Source: Pegethrix bostrychoides GSE-TBD4-15B (GTDB lineage Bacteria > Cyanobacteriota > Cyanobacteriia > Elainellales > Elainellaceae). From it: a DNA stretch of 64,000 nt. The DNA is taken from positions 1-64,000 of the forward strand of contig JAHHHV010000087.1 in NCBI GenBank assembly GCA_019359155.1, written 5' to 3'. Below are positions 50,094-59,237 of the stretch, in pieces (position 1 is the first letter of the stretch; each line of letters opens with the position of its first letter). The notes under the pieces are model-generated. The model saw only the letters and a list, made by a program, of their open reading frames with translations. It searched no databases and was not told the DNA's origin. Both the position numbers and the translations under genes were made by a program.

Positions 50094-52735
50094 GGCAATG
50101 CCAGCCAATAGGTCAAAAGCTGCGTGGTAGATTCCGCCGTGGTTTCGGTTTAGCAATCTGCCTGGGATCTCTAGCTTGTGCTCTGTCGATTCTTGTCTCA
50201 GTCTTGGTCGGATCGGTCTCTGCTGGATCAGTCTCTGCTGGATCAGTCTCTGCTGGAGACTATCCCCCGGTTCAGCCAGCGCTCGCTCAGCGAGTGCAGT
50301 CTGGCTCCAGATTAAATCCAAGGGCTCAACTCGCCCCACCAACTGCCGCTCTAGAGGCAGGATTGCAGCTCTATGAAGCTGGACAATATGCTCAAGCAAT
50401 TGATCTTTGGCAAGCCTCTCTGGCCGAAATGGGGCAGCTTCAGCAGGTCTTGTGCTGGAGCTATTTGGCCTTAGCGCATCAAAAGCTGGGAAACTGGCTG
50501 CAAGCCGAACAATTGATTGCTCAAAGCTTTGAACGGCTGAGGCAAGCCCAAATCTCCGATCCCCAGATTCTGGCACAGTTGTTCAACAGTCAAGGCCAAA
50601 TTCAGCTCGGCTTAGGACAACCCGAATTAGCCTTAACAAGCTGGGAGCAGTCAGAGCGCTACTATGCAGCGGCTGAGGACGAGCTGGGTCAAATGGGCAG
50701 CCAAATTAACCAGGCGCAGGCTTTACAGACGCTGGGGCTATATCGCCGCGCTCAGAGTTTGCTGACAGTGATCAGCATCCAGCTCAACGCTCAGCCTGAT
50801 TCGCCCATCAAAGCCCTAGGGCTGAGAAGTTTGGGGGCAGTGTTGCAGATCGTCGGCAATTTGGCCGAGTCGCAGCAGGTCTTGCAGCAAAGCTTAGAGA
50901 TTGCCGTCCAGCTTGACCTGCACCAGCAGATCAGTGAAATCCAGTTCAGCCTCGCGAATAGCCTGCGGAGCTTACAGGATACAGAAGCTGCCTTACAGCT
51001 CTATCAGCAGTCTGCCGCCGCCGCTCTCACGAGCATGGGGCAGCTTCAGGCTCAGCTCAACCAGCTCAGCTTATTGATTGACAGCCAGCAACGTCCGCAG
51101 GCAACAGCGCTAGCGGCTCAGCTGCCAGATCCGATCAGCCGCCTGACTCCGAGTCGTGACAGCATCTATCTGCAAGTCAATTTTGCAACTCAGCTGATGC
51201 AGCTAGCCGCCGCAGAGCCTGCCCCCGACTCGCAGCGGACTGCCGCTCAAATCCTGAGTGCCGCCATTCAGCAAGCGCAGAGCTTGCCTGATCAACGCGC
51301 CGAATCTTACGCGGTTGGGCAGCTCGCTCACCTCTATGAGCAGACTCAGCAGTGGGACATTGCCCAGTCGCTGAGCCAGCGAGCGCTGCTGCTCGCCCAG
51401 TCTGTGAATGCTGACGACATTTCCTACCGCTGGCAGTGGCAGCTCGGTCGGATTCTGAAGCAGCGTGATCTCGGGGCTGCCAAGGCTACTTACACCGAAG
51501 CACTCAAAACGCTAGATGTGATCCGTCGAGACTTGCTCTCCACTCAGCCTGAGTTCCAGGTCTCTTTCCGAGGCGATGTGGAGCCACTCTACCGCGAGCT
51601 AGTGGAGCTGTTGGTGCAGCCCAACGCCACTCAAGACGACCTTCAACAAGCCCGCGAAGCGATTGAAGCGCTGCGGCTGGCCGAACTCGAAAACTTCTTT
51701 CGCTCCGCCTGTCTCGACCCGGTTCAGCAGATTGATCAAGTGGATCGCACTGCCGCTATTTTCTACCCAATTCTGCTGCCGAACCAGCTTTTGGTGATTG
51801 TCGCGCTGCCGAATCAACCTCTGCGCTACCACCGAACGACCATATCGCAGACCGAGGTGGAGGCAGTCATTGCTGCTTTCCGGCGCAGCCTGATTCTGCC
51901 CTATACCTCCAGTCGAGAAATTCAGCAGATCGCGCAGCAGCTTTATAGCTGGCTAGTTCAGCCCGTTGCGGCTAGCTTGAGTGCAGAGCAGATTGAAACG
52001 CTGGTCTTTGTCCAAGATGGAGCGCTGCAATCGATCCCAATGGCGGCACTCTTTGACGGCGAACGCTATTTGATCGAAACTTACAGCGTCGCGCTCTCTC
52101 CAGGGCTACGACTCTTTGCGCCTCAGCCCCTCAATCAAGTGCCGCTCAAGGCGGTTACAGCGGGTTTAACTGAAGCCCGCCATAGCTTTGAGCCGCTCCA
52201 GTTTGTTGAAATTGAGCTAGCTCAAATCCGCTCAGAAATTCCTAGCGATCTCTTGCTCGATCAAAGCTTTACCAGCCTGACGCTTTCCGAGAAAATCAAT
52301 AGCTCTGCCGCCCCGATTCTGCATATTGCCACGCACGGGCAGTTTAGTTCTCAAGCTGAGCAGACTTTTATTCTGGCCTGGGATCAGCCCATCACGTCAG
52401 GCCGCTTTAGCCAGCTGATCCGAGCTAGAGCGCCGCAGTTAGAGCAACTAGAGCTGTTGGTTCTGAGCGCTTGTGAAACCGCCGTTGGCGATAAACGCGC
52501 GGCATTAGGGCTAGCTGGTCTGGCGATTCAGTCGGGTGCTCGCAGTACCCTGGCTTCTCTCTGGCTGATTGATGATGAGTCAACGCCTCTCCTGATGACG
52601 CAGTTTTACAAAAGTCTTAAAATCAACATCAGCAAGGCTGCTGCGCTTCGTCAGGCCCAGTTGAGCTTGCTGCAAGGAAGATATCGGCACCCTCGGTTTT
52701 GGGCAGCGTTTGTCTTGCTGGGAAACTGGCAATAG
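50090..52735 (+). CDS. TPR-CHAT protein with N-terminal membrane segment
   Basis: 881 residues. An N-terminal hydrophobic segment (about 20-45) runs into an in-frame 15-bp repeat (GSVSA three times). TPR repeats fill about 85-480 (LQLYEAGQYAQAIDLWQASL, LYEQTQQWDIAQSLSQRALL). The C-terminal CHAT domain has the catalytic His in ILHIATHGQFS and Cys in LVLSACETAVGD. CHAT domains are caspase-like proteases; TPR parts recruit partners. Together with the TPS protein and metalloprotease upstream it may process or respond to exported adhesin. The signal suggests an extracytoplasmic location. It ends exactly where the converging epimerase gene ends, with no spacer. Confidence 0.9.
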   Translation: MRQCQPIGQKLRGRFRRGFGLAICLGSLACALSILVSVLVGSVSAGSVSAGSVSAGDYPPVQPALAQRVQSGSRLNPRAQLAPPTAALEAGLQLYEAGQYAQAIDLWQASLAEMGQLQQVLCWSYLALAHQKLGNWLQAEQLIAQSFERLRQAQISDPQILAQLFNSQGQIQLGLGQPELALTSWEQSERYYAAAEDELGQMGSQINQAQALQTLGLYRRAQSLLTVISIQLNAQPDSPIKALGLRSLGAVLQIVGNLAESQQVLQQSLEIAVQLDLHQQISEIQFSLANSLRSLQDTEAALQLYQQSAAAALTSMGQLQAQLNQLSLLIDSQQRPQATALAAQLPDPISRLTPSRDSIYLQVNFATQLMQLAAAEPAPDSQRTAAQILSAAIQQAQSLPDQRAESYAVGQLAHLYEQTQQWDIAQSLSQRALLLAQSVNADDISYRWQWQLGRILKQRDLGAAKATYTEALKTLDVIRRDLLSTQPEFQVSFRGDVEPLYRELVELLVQPNATQDDLQQAREAIEALRLAELENFFRSACLDPVQQIDQVDRTAAIFYPILLPNQLLVIVALPNQPLRYHRTTISQTEVEAVIAAFRRSLILPYTSSREIQQIAQQLYSWLVQPVAASLSAEQIETLVFVQDGALQSIPMAALFDGERYLIETYSVALSPGLRLFAPQPLNQVPLKAVTAGLTEARHSFEPLQFVEIELAQIRSEIPSDLLLDQSFTSLTLSEKINSSAAPILHIATHGQFSSQAEQTFILAWDQPITSGRFSQLIRARAPQLEQLELLVLSACETAVGDKRAALGLAGLAIQSGARSTLASLWLIDDESTPLLMTQFYKSLKINISKAAALRQAQLSLLQGRYRHPRFWAAFVLLGNWQ

Positions 52736-53821
52736 TTAGCCTGAAGCCAATCCCGCATTCATCCCGCAAAGCGCAGCTTCTGTCTGCTTCCAGCGTCCAG
52801 AGATCCAGGTCGGCTTGCCAAGCTGGTAGTAGCGACGATACCAGTCTACAAACTGTGGGATGCCGACCTCGATTGGCACTTGCGGCGTGAAGCCGACCGC
52901 CTGCTGCAAATCTTCAATATCAGCGTAGGTTTCTAGAACCTCTCCAGGCTGGAGCGGCAAGAAGTTCTTTTGGGCGACAGCGCCGAGGCTCGACTCCAGA
53001 ACTTCAATGAAGCGCAGCAGCTCTACAGGCTGGTTATTGCCAATATTATAGATGCGATATGGTGCATGGCTATGGCTAGCAGAGCTGGCAGAAGCATCAG
53101 AATTTTGCTGTGGGATATGGTTGAGTAAACAGATAATGCCATCGACAATATCATCGATGTAGGTGAAATCACGCCGCATTTTGCCGTGATTAAAAACGTC
53201 GATAGGTTTGCCTTCCAAGATGGACTTAGTAAATGTAAAAAGCGCCATATCAGGACGACCCCAAGGCCCATAGACCGTAAAGAACCGGAGTCCAGTCGTC
53301 GGAATATTGTAGAGATGACTGTAGGTATGTGCCATCAGCTCATTCGCTTTTTTAGTCGCTGCGTACAAACTCAGGGGATGATCAACGGTTTGACGGGTCG
53401 AAAACGGCATACTGCGATTGGCTCCATAGACAGAACTAGAGGAGGCGTAAATAAGATGCTGGACTTGCTGCTGTCGGCATCCTTCTAAAATATGCAGAAA
53501 CCCAACCAGATTACTATCGACATAGGCATGTGGGTTCTCCAGCGAGTAACGGACTCCGGCTTGAGCGGCAAGGTGGATCACTCGCTCAAACTGATGCGCT
53601 CTGAATAGAGCTTCCATGCCGGGACGGTCAGCCAGATCAAGCGGGTAAAACTGGAAGTTAGGCTGCTGCTTGAGCTGTGCCAGCCGATTGCACTTTAGAT
53701 TCACATCGTAGTAATCATTGAGGTTATCGAGTCCAATGACCTGATTGCCCAGCTGGAGTAAAGCTTGACTCAGATGAAACCCGATGAATCCAGCTGCTCC
53801 CGTCACAAGAATTTTAGACAT
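52736..53821 (-). CDS. UDP-glucuronate 4-epimerase-like NAD-dependent epimerase
   Basis: A 361-residue extended SDR acting on nucleotide sugars in the cytoplasm. It has the NAD-binding loop [30 protein letters not shown] (typical of GlcA epimerases), the catalytic Ser in [11 protein letters not shown] and Y-x3-K in [15 protein letters not shown], then [20 protein letters not shown] and [14 protein letters not shown]. These match the family converting UDP-glucuronate to UDP-galacturonate for capsule or lipopolysaccharide. An insertion of Ser/Ala/His ([14 protein letters not shown]) in a surface loop is unusual. No polysaccharide cluster surrounds it. Its stop abuts the stop of the convergent CHAT gene. 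Confidence 0.9.
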   Translation of the reverse strand: MSKILVTGAAGFIGFHLSQALLQLGNQVIGLDNLNDYYDVNLKCNRLAQLKQQPNFQFYPLDLADRPGMEALFRAHQFERVIHLAAQAGVRYSLENPHAYVDSNLVGFLHILEGCRQQQVQHLIYASSSSVYGANRSMPFSTRQTVDHPLSLYAATKKANELMAHTYSHLYNIPTTGLRFFTVYGPWGRPDMALFTFTKSILEGKPIDVFNHGKMRRDFTYIDDIVDGIICLLNHIPQQNSDASASSASHSHAPYRIYNIGNNQPVELLRFIEVLESSLGAVAQKNFLPLQPGEVLETYADIEDLQQAVGFTPQVPIEVGIPQFVDWYRRYYQLGKPTWISGRWKQTEAALCGMNAGLASG

Positions 53822-53863
53822 TTTTCAACTCTTTGTAGTAATAAGCCTGAGAATGAGAAGTAA

Positions 53864-55069
53864 CTAAGCAAAATTTAGAGCCTGAATCACCGGAGAACAG
53901 GCTGCGGAGGGATAATGTAAAACACTCATCGCTCCGGGCTGCACTTGTAAACGCCAGCGCTGAGCTGGATCTAGGCCAATTGCGTCCCCAAGAATTTGCT
54001 GAATGTCAGCAGTCTGGGTGACGACCAGTCCCGTGATCAGGTGAGATGAATAGCTGGATTTTGCGGCGATGCTGCGCTGCCAGTTGAGCAGAAAATGCTG
54101 CTGCTGACTTTGGAGCTGCACCTGGAGCTGCACCGTCTGGGGATGCTGCCGCAGCATTTGATCAGTTAGAGCCTGAGCCTGATCAGCGGTATTGGTGAGG
54201 CTGAAATTAATTGCCACATCGCGCAGTGAATCCGCCAGAGCCGCGATCGACTGAGGCAGCGATTCGGTGGGCAACAGCAGGAGTCGCAAACCCTGTTTCC
54301 CTTCTTTCAGCTTGGGTAGGGTTTCCCCAATCGGTTTGGTTAGATTTAAAATGCTGAGCTGGGCAGCGCTGGAATTGCTGCTGGGGCGGCTGTTGGGGCG
54401 GCTGTTTGGAAAATTAAGGATGCTAATGCCGCAGTTCGACTGTTGAAGGCTGTGGAACCGAGCAGGTGCTAGCCCTAGCGCAGTGCTGATCAGCGCGCGA
54501 TTCGTGCCGCCGTGACTAGCAATTAAAATCGTCTGACCCGCGTGGCGCGGCAAAACTTCTTGCCAAAACTGCTGAGCGCGCGCGTAGAGATCGAGAACCG
54601 GATAGCAGGTCTGCACCGCAACAGCAACCGCCCCAGAGCTGCTCATCGCCTGCGGGGTCGCTAGCCTAAATTCGTGAGGCCGCTGCTTCCAGCATTCATG
54701 AGCGGCTGGCTCAGCTTGCTGCACCGCTTGAAACGATCGACCTTCCCAGCCCGACATATCAATTTCGCGCAGGCTCTGATGCACGTCTAGCGGCTTTGGG
54801 GACTTAGAATCTAGATGTTCGAGGATAGCCTCGACAGTCTGTTGAACTCGCTTCAGCGGACTCGTGTAGACTGCATCGATTGGCTGTTGACTGTTCAGAA
54901 ATTGACCAACCCGACCGGCTGTTTCATATCCCTGCTCAGTCAGCATCGAGGTATCAGAGCTACCTTGATATAGCTTAAGCTGATTGAAGGTGCTCTGTCC
55001 ATGCCGGACGAGAACGACACGAGTACTATCTTGAGTGAGGTCTGGAGCAAAGCTAGATAGCGATAACAT
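53864..55069 (-). CDS. Histidine phosphatase family protein (phosphoglycerate mutase-like)
   Basis: 401 residues. The N-terminal domain (about 15-210) is a histidine phosphatase with the catalytic VVLVRHGQSTFN, VYTSPLKRVQQT and a second His in LIASHGGTNRAL; all core residues are present. The C-terminal ~170 residues form an extra domain seen in cyanobacterial members, with no known role. The substrate may be a sugar phosphate, but it cannot be fixed from sequence. The start overlaps the upstream ABC exporter gene by 17 bp (GGAG before the ATG), so the two are translationally coupled and may act together. Confidence 0.87.
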   Translation of the reverse strand: MLSLSSFAPDLTQDSTRVVLVRHGQSTFNQLKLYQGSSDTSMLTEQGYETAGRVGQFLNSQQPIDAVYTSPLKRVQQTVEAILEHLDSKSPKPLDVHQSLREIDMSGWEGRSFQAVQQAEPAAHECWKQRPHEFRLATPQAMSSSGAVAVAVQTCYPVLDLYARAQQFWQEVLPRHAGQTILIASHGGTNRALISTALGLAPARFHSLQQSNCGISILNFPNSRPNSRPSSNSSAAQLSILNLTKPIGETLPKLKEGKQGLRLLLLPTESLPQSIAALADSLRDVAINFSLTNTADQAQALTDQMLRQHPQTVQLQVQLQSQQQHFLLNWQRSIAAKSSYSSHLITGLVVTQTADIQQILGDAIGLDPAQRWRLQVQPGAMSVLHYPSAACSPVIQALNFA

Positions 55070-56966
55070 GATTATCTCCAGTACTTAAATGAGTGTGATC
55101 AAGACTACGTTTATCGCGAATTGAGTGGACGTTAGCCTGAAGCTGGTATAGCCGAGCGTATCGCCCCTTTAGAGACATCAACTCTAGGTGAGTACCCTGT
55201 TCTAAAACCTGACCTGCTTCAACATAGAGAATTCGGTCTGCCTGCTCAGTAATTCGCAGATTATGGGACACTGTAAAGGTTGTACATCCCTCTGTTAAAC
55301 GATTTAGAGCTGCGCTAACAGCCTGTTCGCTGCGGTTGTCCAACCCTGTTGTCGGTTCATCTAGAATTACAATTGGCGACTTCCTAACTGCGGCGCGAGC
55401 AATGGCAATTCGCTGACGCTGTCCGCCAGAAAGCGTGGCTCCACGCTCACCCAAAATCGTATCGTAGCCCTGTGGCAATTTCAGGATAAATTCATGGGCA
55501 TTGGCGAGCTGAGCGGCTACTTCAATTTCGGCTCGCGTTGCATTGAGCCGCCCGTAGGCAATGTTCTCATATACTGTAGCGGCGAACAAAATACTCTCTT
55601 GCAGCACGACACTAATCTGTTGACGCAAGGAGTCAATTTTATATTCGCGCAGGTCATGCCCGTCGATGAGGATACGGCCTTCGATTGGATCATAGAAGCG
55701 CAGCAGTAAGCTCACTAAAGTTGATTTGCCGCTGCCCGACGGCCCGACTAGCGCGACTCGCTGTCCAGGTTGAACTGCAAAGCTCACCTGATGCAGCCTG
55801 CCGCCTGCCTGGGTTTCGGTATCATAGGCAAAGCTGACGTTTTCAAACTGTACTGCTCCTGAAAACGGCGGTGCTTCGAGTGCACCGCGTGTATCCTGAA
55901 TGTCAGGAATGGTATCTAAAACATCGATGACTCGCTCACCTGATGCAGTTGCTTTCGCAATTTGACCTGTATATTTTGCTAGTTGCCGAATCGGCTTAAA
56001 TGCAGTTTTTAAGTACGTAATAAATATCAGCAGATCGCCCGGTGTCAAGCTTCCTTGCAGGACAAGCTGCACCCCTTTCCAAAGCACTAGCGCCACTGCT
56101 ACCGTCACCAGCACCTCCATGGTTCGCTCCATTCCAGCGCTGAGCTTTTGAGCCGAAGCATCATCCTGTAAGCTCTTGCGGTTATGGCGAAAAAAAGTAT
56201 CTTCCAACAGATTTTGCAGAGATAGCGCCTGCACAATTTTGATGGCGCCCATCGCCTCCGCTGCTGTGGCCGCCATCGCCCCTTCTTGCTGCCGCTGCCG
56301 CCGCACGACTTCGCGTATCCGACGTGAGGTGCGGGTAATGGAAATTACAAATAGGGGAAAAATAGCAATTGCAATGACTGCCATCTCCCAATGTAGCCAA
56401 AACATGACCCCAACCATACCGACGAGCGTTAGCGAACTTGCCAAGAGTGGCAGCAGCGCCATGACGGTGACTTCTCGTAGTCGTGTAATATCCTGCGTGA
56501 CGCGAGCGATTAGATCGCCTGTCTTTGCCTGATTGTGAAATGACATCGACAGACGCTGCAAGTGACTGTAGAGATCACTCCGGACTTCTGCCATCACATG
56601 TGATGCTGCAACAGCCATGCCGGCGGTGCTAGAATATGCTGCTGCCCCCCGCAAGATGGCTAGCCCAATCGAGCCAAGCGTCAACAGTGTGAGCAACAAA
56701 ATTGGCGAGACTATGCCAAGCAGCGGTAGAGTAAAGGCCGGCTGATCGACTCCAGGCAACAAGATGTGATCAAAAATGATCTTCAGTGGCCAAGGTTCTA
56801 AGAGCCGCAGCAGCGTTTCCGCTAGCAGTCCCAGCAGCGAGATAGTCAGCAGCAACCGCTGTTTCTGAATCTGGGGGGCAAACCGCTTGAGAATACGCCC
56901 CATTCCGGGCAAAGTCTCTTTGATGCTGGCAGTATGTTTCATCTCTCCATACAAATTGTGCGTCAC
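55053..56966 (-). CDS. MsbA-like ABC exporter (permease-ATPase)
   Basis: 637 residues with a type IV ABC exporter fold. Six membrane helices at about 38-320 include the cytoplasmic coupling region SFHNQAKTGDLIARVTQDIT. The ATPase has Walker A VGPSGSGKSTLV, Q-loop ISVVLQESILF, signature TLSGGQRQRIAIARA and Walker B IVILDEPTTGLD. Such homodimers flip lipids, glycolipids or drugs outward. The 17-bp overlap with a histidine phosphatase gene, and an epimerase gene after it, point to a lipid-linked sugar or envelope substrate; this is context only. Confidence 0.9.
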   Translation of the reverse strand: MTHNLYGEMKHTASIKETLPGMGRILKRFAPQIQKQRLLLTISLLGLLAETLLRLLEPWPLKIIFDHILLPGVDQPAFTLPLLGIVSPILLLTLLTLGSIGLAILRGAAAYSSTAGMAVAASHVMAEVRSDLYSHLQRLSMSFHNQAKTGDLIARVTQDITRLREVTVMALLPLLASSLTLVGMVGVMFWLHWEMAVIAIAIFPLFVISITRTSRRIREVVRRQRQQEGAMAATAAEAMGAIKIVQALSLQNLLEDTFFRHNRKSLQDDASAQKLSAGMERTMEVLVTVAVALVLWKGVQLVLQGSLTPGDLLIFITYLKTAFKPIRQLAKYTGQIAKATASGERVIDVLDTIPDIQDTRGALEAPPFSGAVQFENVSFAYDTETQAGGRLHQVSFAVQPGQRVALVGPSGSGKSTLVSLLLRFYDPIEGRILIDGHDLREYKIDSLRQQISVVLQESILFAATVYENIAYGRLNATRAEIEVAAQLANAHEFILKLPQGYDTILGERGATLSGGQRQRIAIARAAVRKSPIVILDEPTTGLDNRSEQAVSAALNRLTEGCTTFTVSHNLRITEQADRILYVEAGQVLEQGTHLELMSLKGRYARLYQLQANVHSIRDKRSLDHTHLSTGDNHVIAI

Positions 56967-57109
56967 CTCAGTATGCTAAAAACGGATGAAGTAACCGTGA
57001 AACAATTATGAGAGAACGCTCATGGAATAGAGCATGGCGAAGATTGGCCTAAATGAGAGATTCCATCTCCTGATACTGGAGGAGTTTTACCAGAGTGTCT
57101 CTCGCAGGC

Positions 57110-57193
57110 AGCTCTACAAAACAGCTCTATAAAACACAGCTCTACAAAACAGCTCTATAAAACACAGCTCTACAAAACAGTTCTACAAAACAG
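57110..57193. repeat. 28-bp tandem repeat, two and a half copies with internal 13/15-bp sub-repeats
   Basis: The unit joins a 13-mer (AGCTCTACAAAAC) and a 15-mer (AGCTCTATAAAACAC). Copies are at 57110-57137 and 57138-57165, followed by a third partial copy ending in two CTACAAAACAG units. It lies upstream of the ABC exporter gene and just before the sulfide operon. Confidence 0.9.
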
Positions 57194-57340
57194 TGGAGCC
57201 GTGACACTTCTGTTGTAGGTAACTGGATAGACTCGTACAACGGTAATCGACCGCATTCAGGACGTGACTGCTCCGGTAAGACACCGTTGGTGCAGCCTGC
57301 CAGAGGTATCGGTGTGGGACTCAGGTGAGTCGTGTCAACA

Positions 57341-57358
57341 TTTTGTAATATTAGATAA
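57341..57358 (+). promoter_or_regulatory. AT-rich imperfect dyad, candidate ArsR-family operator
   Basis: TTTTGTAATATTAGATAA has the perfect 8-bp core TAATATTA and further symmetric T/A positions, 159 bp upstream of the sulfide:quinone oxidoreductase start. Operators of sulfide-responsive ArsR repressors are AT-rich dyads of this size. Evidence is weak because the flanks are AT-rich generally. Confidence 0.3.
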
Positions 57359-57517
57359 TCGACCATATAACTGTATAGTAGTATGATAGTCTCATCGGCT
57401 CTATGGAGGCGGCATGCTGAAGCTGACGACCAGTTGACCCATCATTACTTCAAAGCATCATCAAAGAGACATTTCAAAACTCAATCTTAAAAACTTAACC
57501 TTTATGGGGTCGCTATT

Positions 57518-58813
57518 ATGGCTCATGTTGTTGTTATTGGGGCTGGACTGGGCGGCTTGCCTGCTGCCTATGAATTGAGGCATGTCTTGCCACGTGAACA
57601 TCAGATCACGCTCATTTCAAATCAGCCAAAGTTTACATTTGTGCCTTCGTTGCCGTGGGTGGGATTGGGATTAAAGTCCCTCGATCGCATCCAATTGGAT
57701 CTAGCCAAGATCGTGCCTCAGCATGGCATTGAGTTTATTCATGCGGCTGTCACGGCTATTGATCCCAAGTCTCGCCAGATTACCATGGGCGAACAAACGC
57801 TGGACTATGACTATGCCGTTATTGCTACGGGGCCGGAGCTGGCACTGGATGCCATTCCAGGGCTAGGGCCAGAGGGAGGTTACACCCAATCGGTCTGTAA
57901 TCCGCACCATGCACTGTTAACGAGGGACGCATGGCAGAAATTCTTAGCTGATCCAGGGCCGATTGTAGTGGGTGCGGCACCCGGAGCCAGTTGTTTTGGC
58001 CCCGCCTATGAGTTTGCCTTGTTGCTTCATCATGTTTTGAAGCAGAAGGGCTTGCGGTCGCAAGTCCCCATCACCTTTATTACCTCAGAACCCTACGCCG
58101 GACATCTGGGCATTGGCGGCATGGCCAACTCTCGCTGGCTAATGCGGAAATTCATGGCGGCTCGGGAAATTGAGCTGATGGAAAATACAGCCATTTCGCA
58201 GTTTGAACCAGATGCAGTTCACCTGGCAGATGGGCGAAAGATTCCAGCTAAATTTGTGATGGTTTTGCCGCCCTTCCGGGGACCCCGTTTCCTGCGTGAA
58301 GCACCAGGGCTGACGGATGCCAAGGGATTTATCCCCGTATTGCCCACCTATCGGCATCCTGACTTTGAGTCAATTTACGCTGTGGGAGTGATCACTCAAC
58401 TCAAAGCAGTGGAGCAAACCCCAATTCCTACGGGCGCTCCCAAGGTGGGATTAATGAGCGAAGAGATGGCGCTGGCAGTTGCCCATAATATTGCCCTGGA
58501 GTTGGGAGTCACGTCGGGTTCGCAGTGCCAACCCACCCTGCAAGCAATTTGCTTCGCAGATTTTGGTGATACTGGATCGCTATTTTTAGCCGATCCGCTG
58601 CTGCCGGATGAGTCAGGGAATCGCCGTCGCGCCCTCACCTATCACGGTATTTGGGTGTCGTGGATGAAGGCAGGCTTTGAGAAATATTTTATGACGAAGA
58701 TGCGTCTGGGCTGGACAATTCCCTGGTTCGAGCGTTGGGGGTTTCGGGCCATCGGATTACCGCTGGTAGAACCCATTACTCCCAGCCCAGAGCGAGTTCA
58801 GGTAAAAGTATGA
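57518..58813 (+). CDS. sqr: Sulfide:quinone oxidoreductase
   Basis: A 431-residue membrane-associated flavoprotein that oxidises sulfide to zero-valent sulfur or polysulfide and reduces plastoquinone. It has the FAD loop VVVIGAGLGGLPAAYEL, the second FAD motif YAVIATGP, GHLGIGGM and the C-terminal amphipathic region with FEKYFMTKMRLG. The three redox cysteines of the Acidithiobacillus-type enzyme are all present: C127 in QSVCNPHHA, C159 in GASCFGPAYEF and C345 in AICFADFGDTGS. First gene of a + strand run with an ArsR repressor, SCP2 protein, rhodanese and RND pump. It may serve detoxification or sulfide-dependent electron supply to photosystem I; the sequence cannot tell which. Confidence 0.92.
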   Translation: MAHVVVIGAGLGGLPAAYELRHVLPREHQITLISNQPKFTFVPSLPWVGLGLKSLDRIQLDLAKIVPQHGIEFIHAAVTAIDPKSRQITMGEQTLDYDYAVIATGPELALDAIPGLGPEGGYTQSVCNPHHALLTRDAWQKFLADPGPIVVGAAPGASCFGPAYEFALLLHHVLKQKGLRSQVPITFITSEPYAGHLGIGGMANSRWLMRKFMAAREIELMENTAISQFEPDAVHLADGRKIPAKFVMVLPPFRGPRFLREAPGLTDAKGFIPVLPTYRHPDFESIYAVGVITQLKAVEQTPIPTGAPKVGLMSEEMALAVAHNIALELGVTSGSQCQPTLQAICFADFGDTGSLFLADPLLPDESGNRRRALTYHGIWVSWMKAGFEKYFMTKMRLGWTIPWFERWGFRAIGLPLVEPITPSPERVQVKV

Positions 58814-58823
58814 AACCAAGGAT

Positions 58824-59126
58824 ATGGAAATAGTCTTCAACCCTGGCGAACTAGAGACACTCGCAAGCCGATTTAAGATCCTCGCAGAACCTACCCGACT
58901 GCAAATTTTAGCGGCCCTGTGCAACCAGGAACATAGTGTACAGGAAATTTGCGATTGCACCGGATTACTTCAGGGCAATGTCTCGAAACACTTACGGCTC
59001 ATGAAAGCTGCTGGAGTTGTGGCCTGTCGTCGGCAGGGGGTTTGGCGCTATTACCGGGTGATTGATCTGGATTTACTGGCTTTATGTGCTCGTACTCGTA
59101 ACGCTTCAAATGCCAGCTGTGAGTAA
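58824..59126 (+). CDS. ArsR/SmtB-family repressor, probable sulfide/persulfide sensor
   Basis: A 100-residue winged-helix repressor: RFKILAEPTRLQILAALC, then the recognition helix LLQGNVSKHLRLMKAAGVV and wing RRQGVWRYYRV. It has six cysteines (33, 43, 45, 68, 88, 99). C33 in helix 2 and C88 in the last helix are placed like the dithiol pair of the BigR/SqrR persulfide sensors, and there is no classical metal-binding CxC set beyond C43/C45. It starts 10 bp after sqr, so it most likely represses its own operon and is released by reactive sulfur; the signal is inferred. Confidence 0.87.
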   Translation: MEIVFNPGELETLASRFKILAEPTRLQILAALCNQEHSVQEICDCTGLLQGNVSKHLRLMKAAGVVACRRQGVWRYYRVIDLDLLALCARTRNASNASCE

Positions 59127-59237
59127 TGTTCAACTCAATTAAACCCAGGATTGAGTGGGGGTATGTGGAGGCTTTACCCCCACGATCTTCCAACTCATTA
59201 TGTCCACCTACTTAACGATCAATTTGGAGAGACTTCA

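Larger units (their letters stand above)
56967..57517. other. Intergenic region of about 550 bp at the edge of the sulfide island
   Basis: Contains the 28-bp tandem repeat at 57110-57193 and, further right, an AT-rich stretch with an ArsR-type dyad candidate (57341-57358) before the sulfide:quinone oxidoreductase gene. No gene recognised. The compositional change between the two parts of the window falls in this region. Confidence 0.55.

Noticed and set aside
47109-52735. FHA and CHAT pair considered as a contact-dependent inhibition (CDI) toxin/immunity system
   Set aside because: The haemagglutinin lacks a C-terminal toxin domain and a VENN-like motif, and the next gene is a TPR-CHAT protein, not a small immunity protein.
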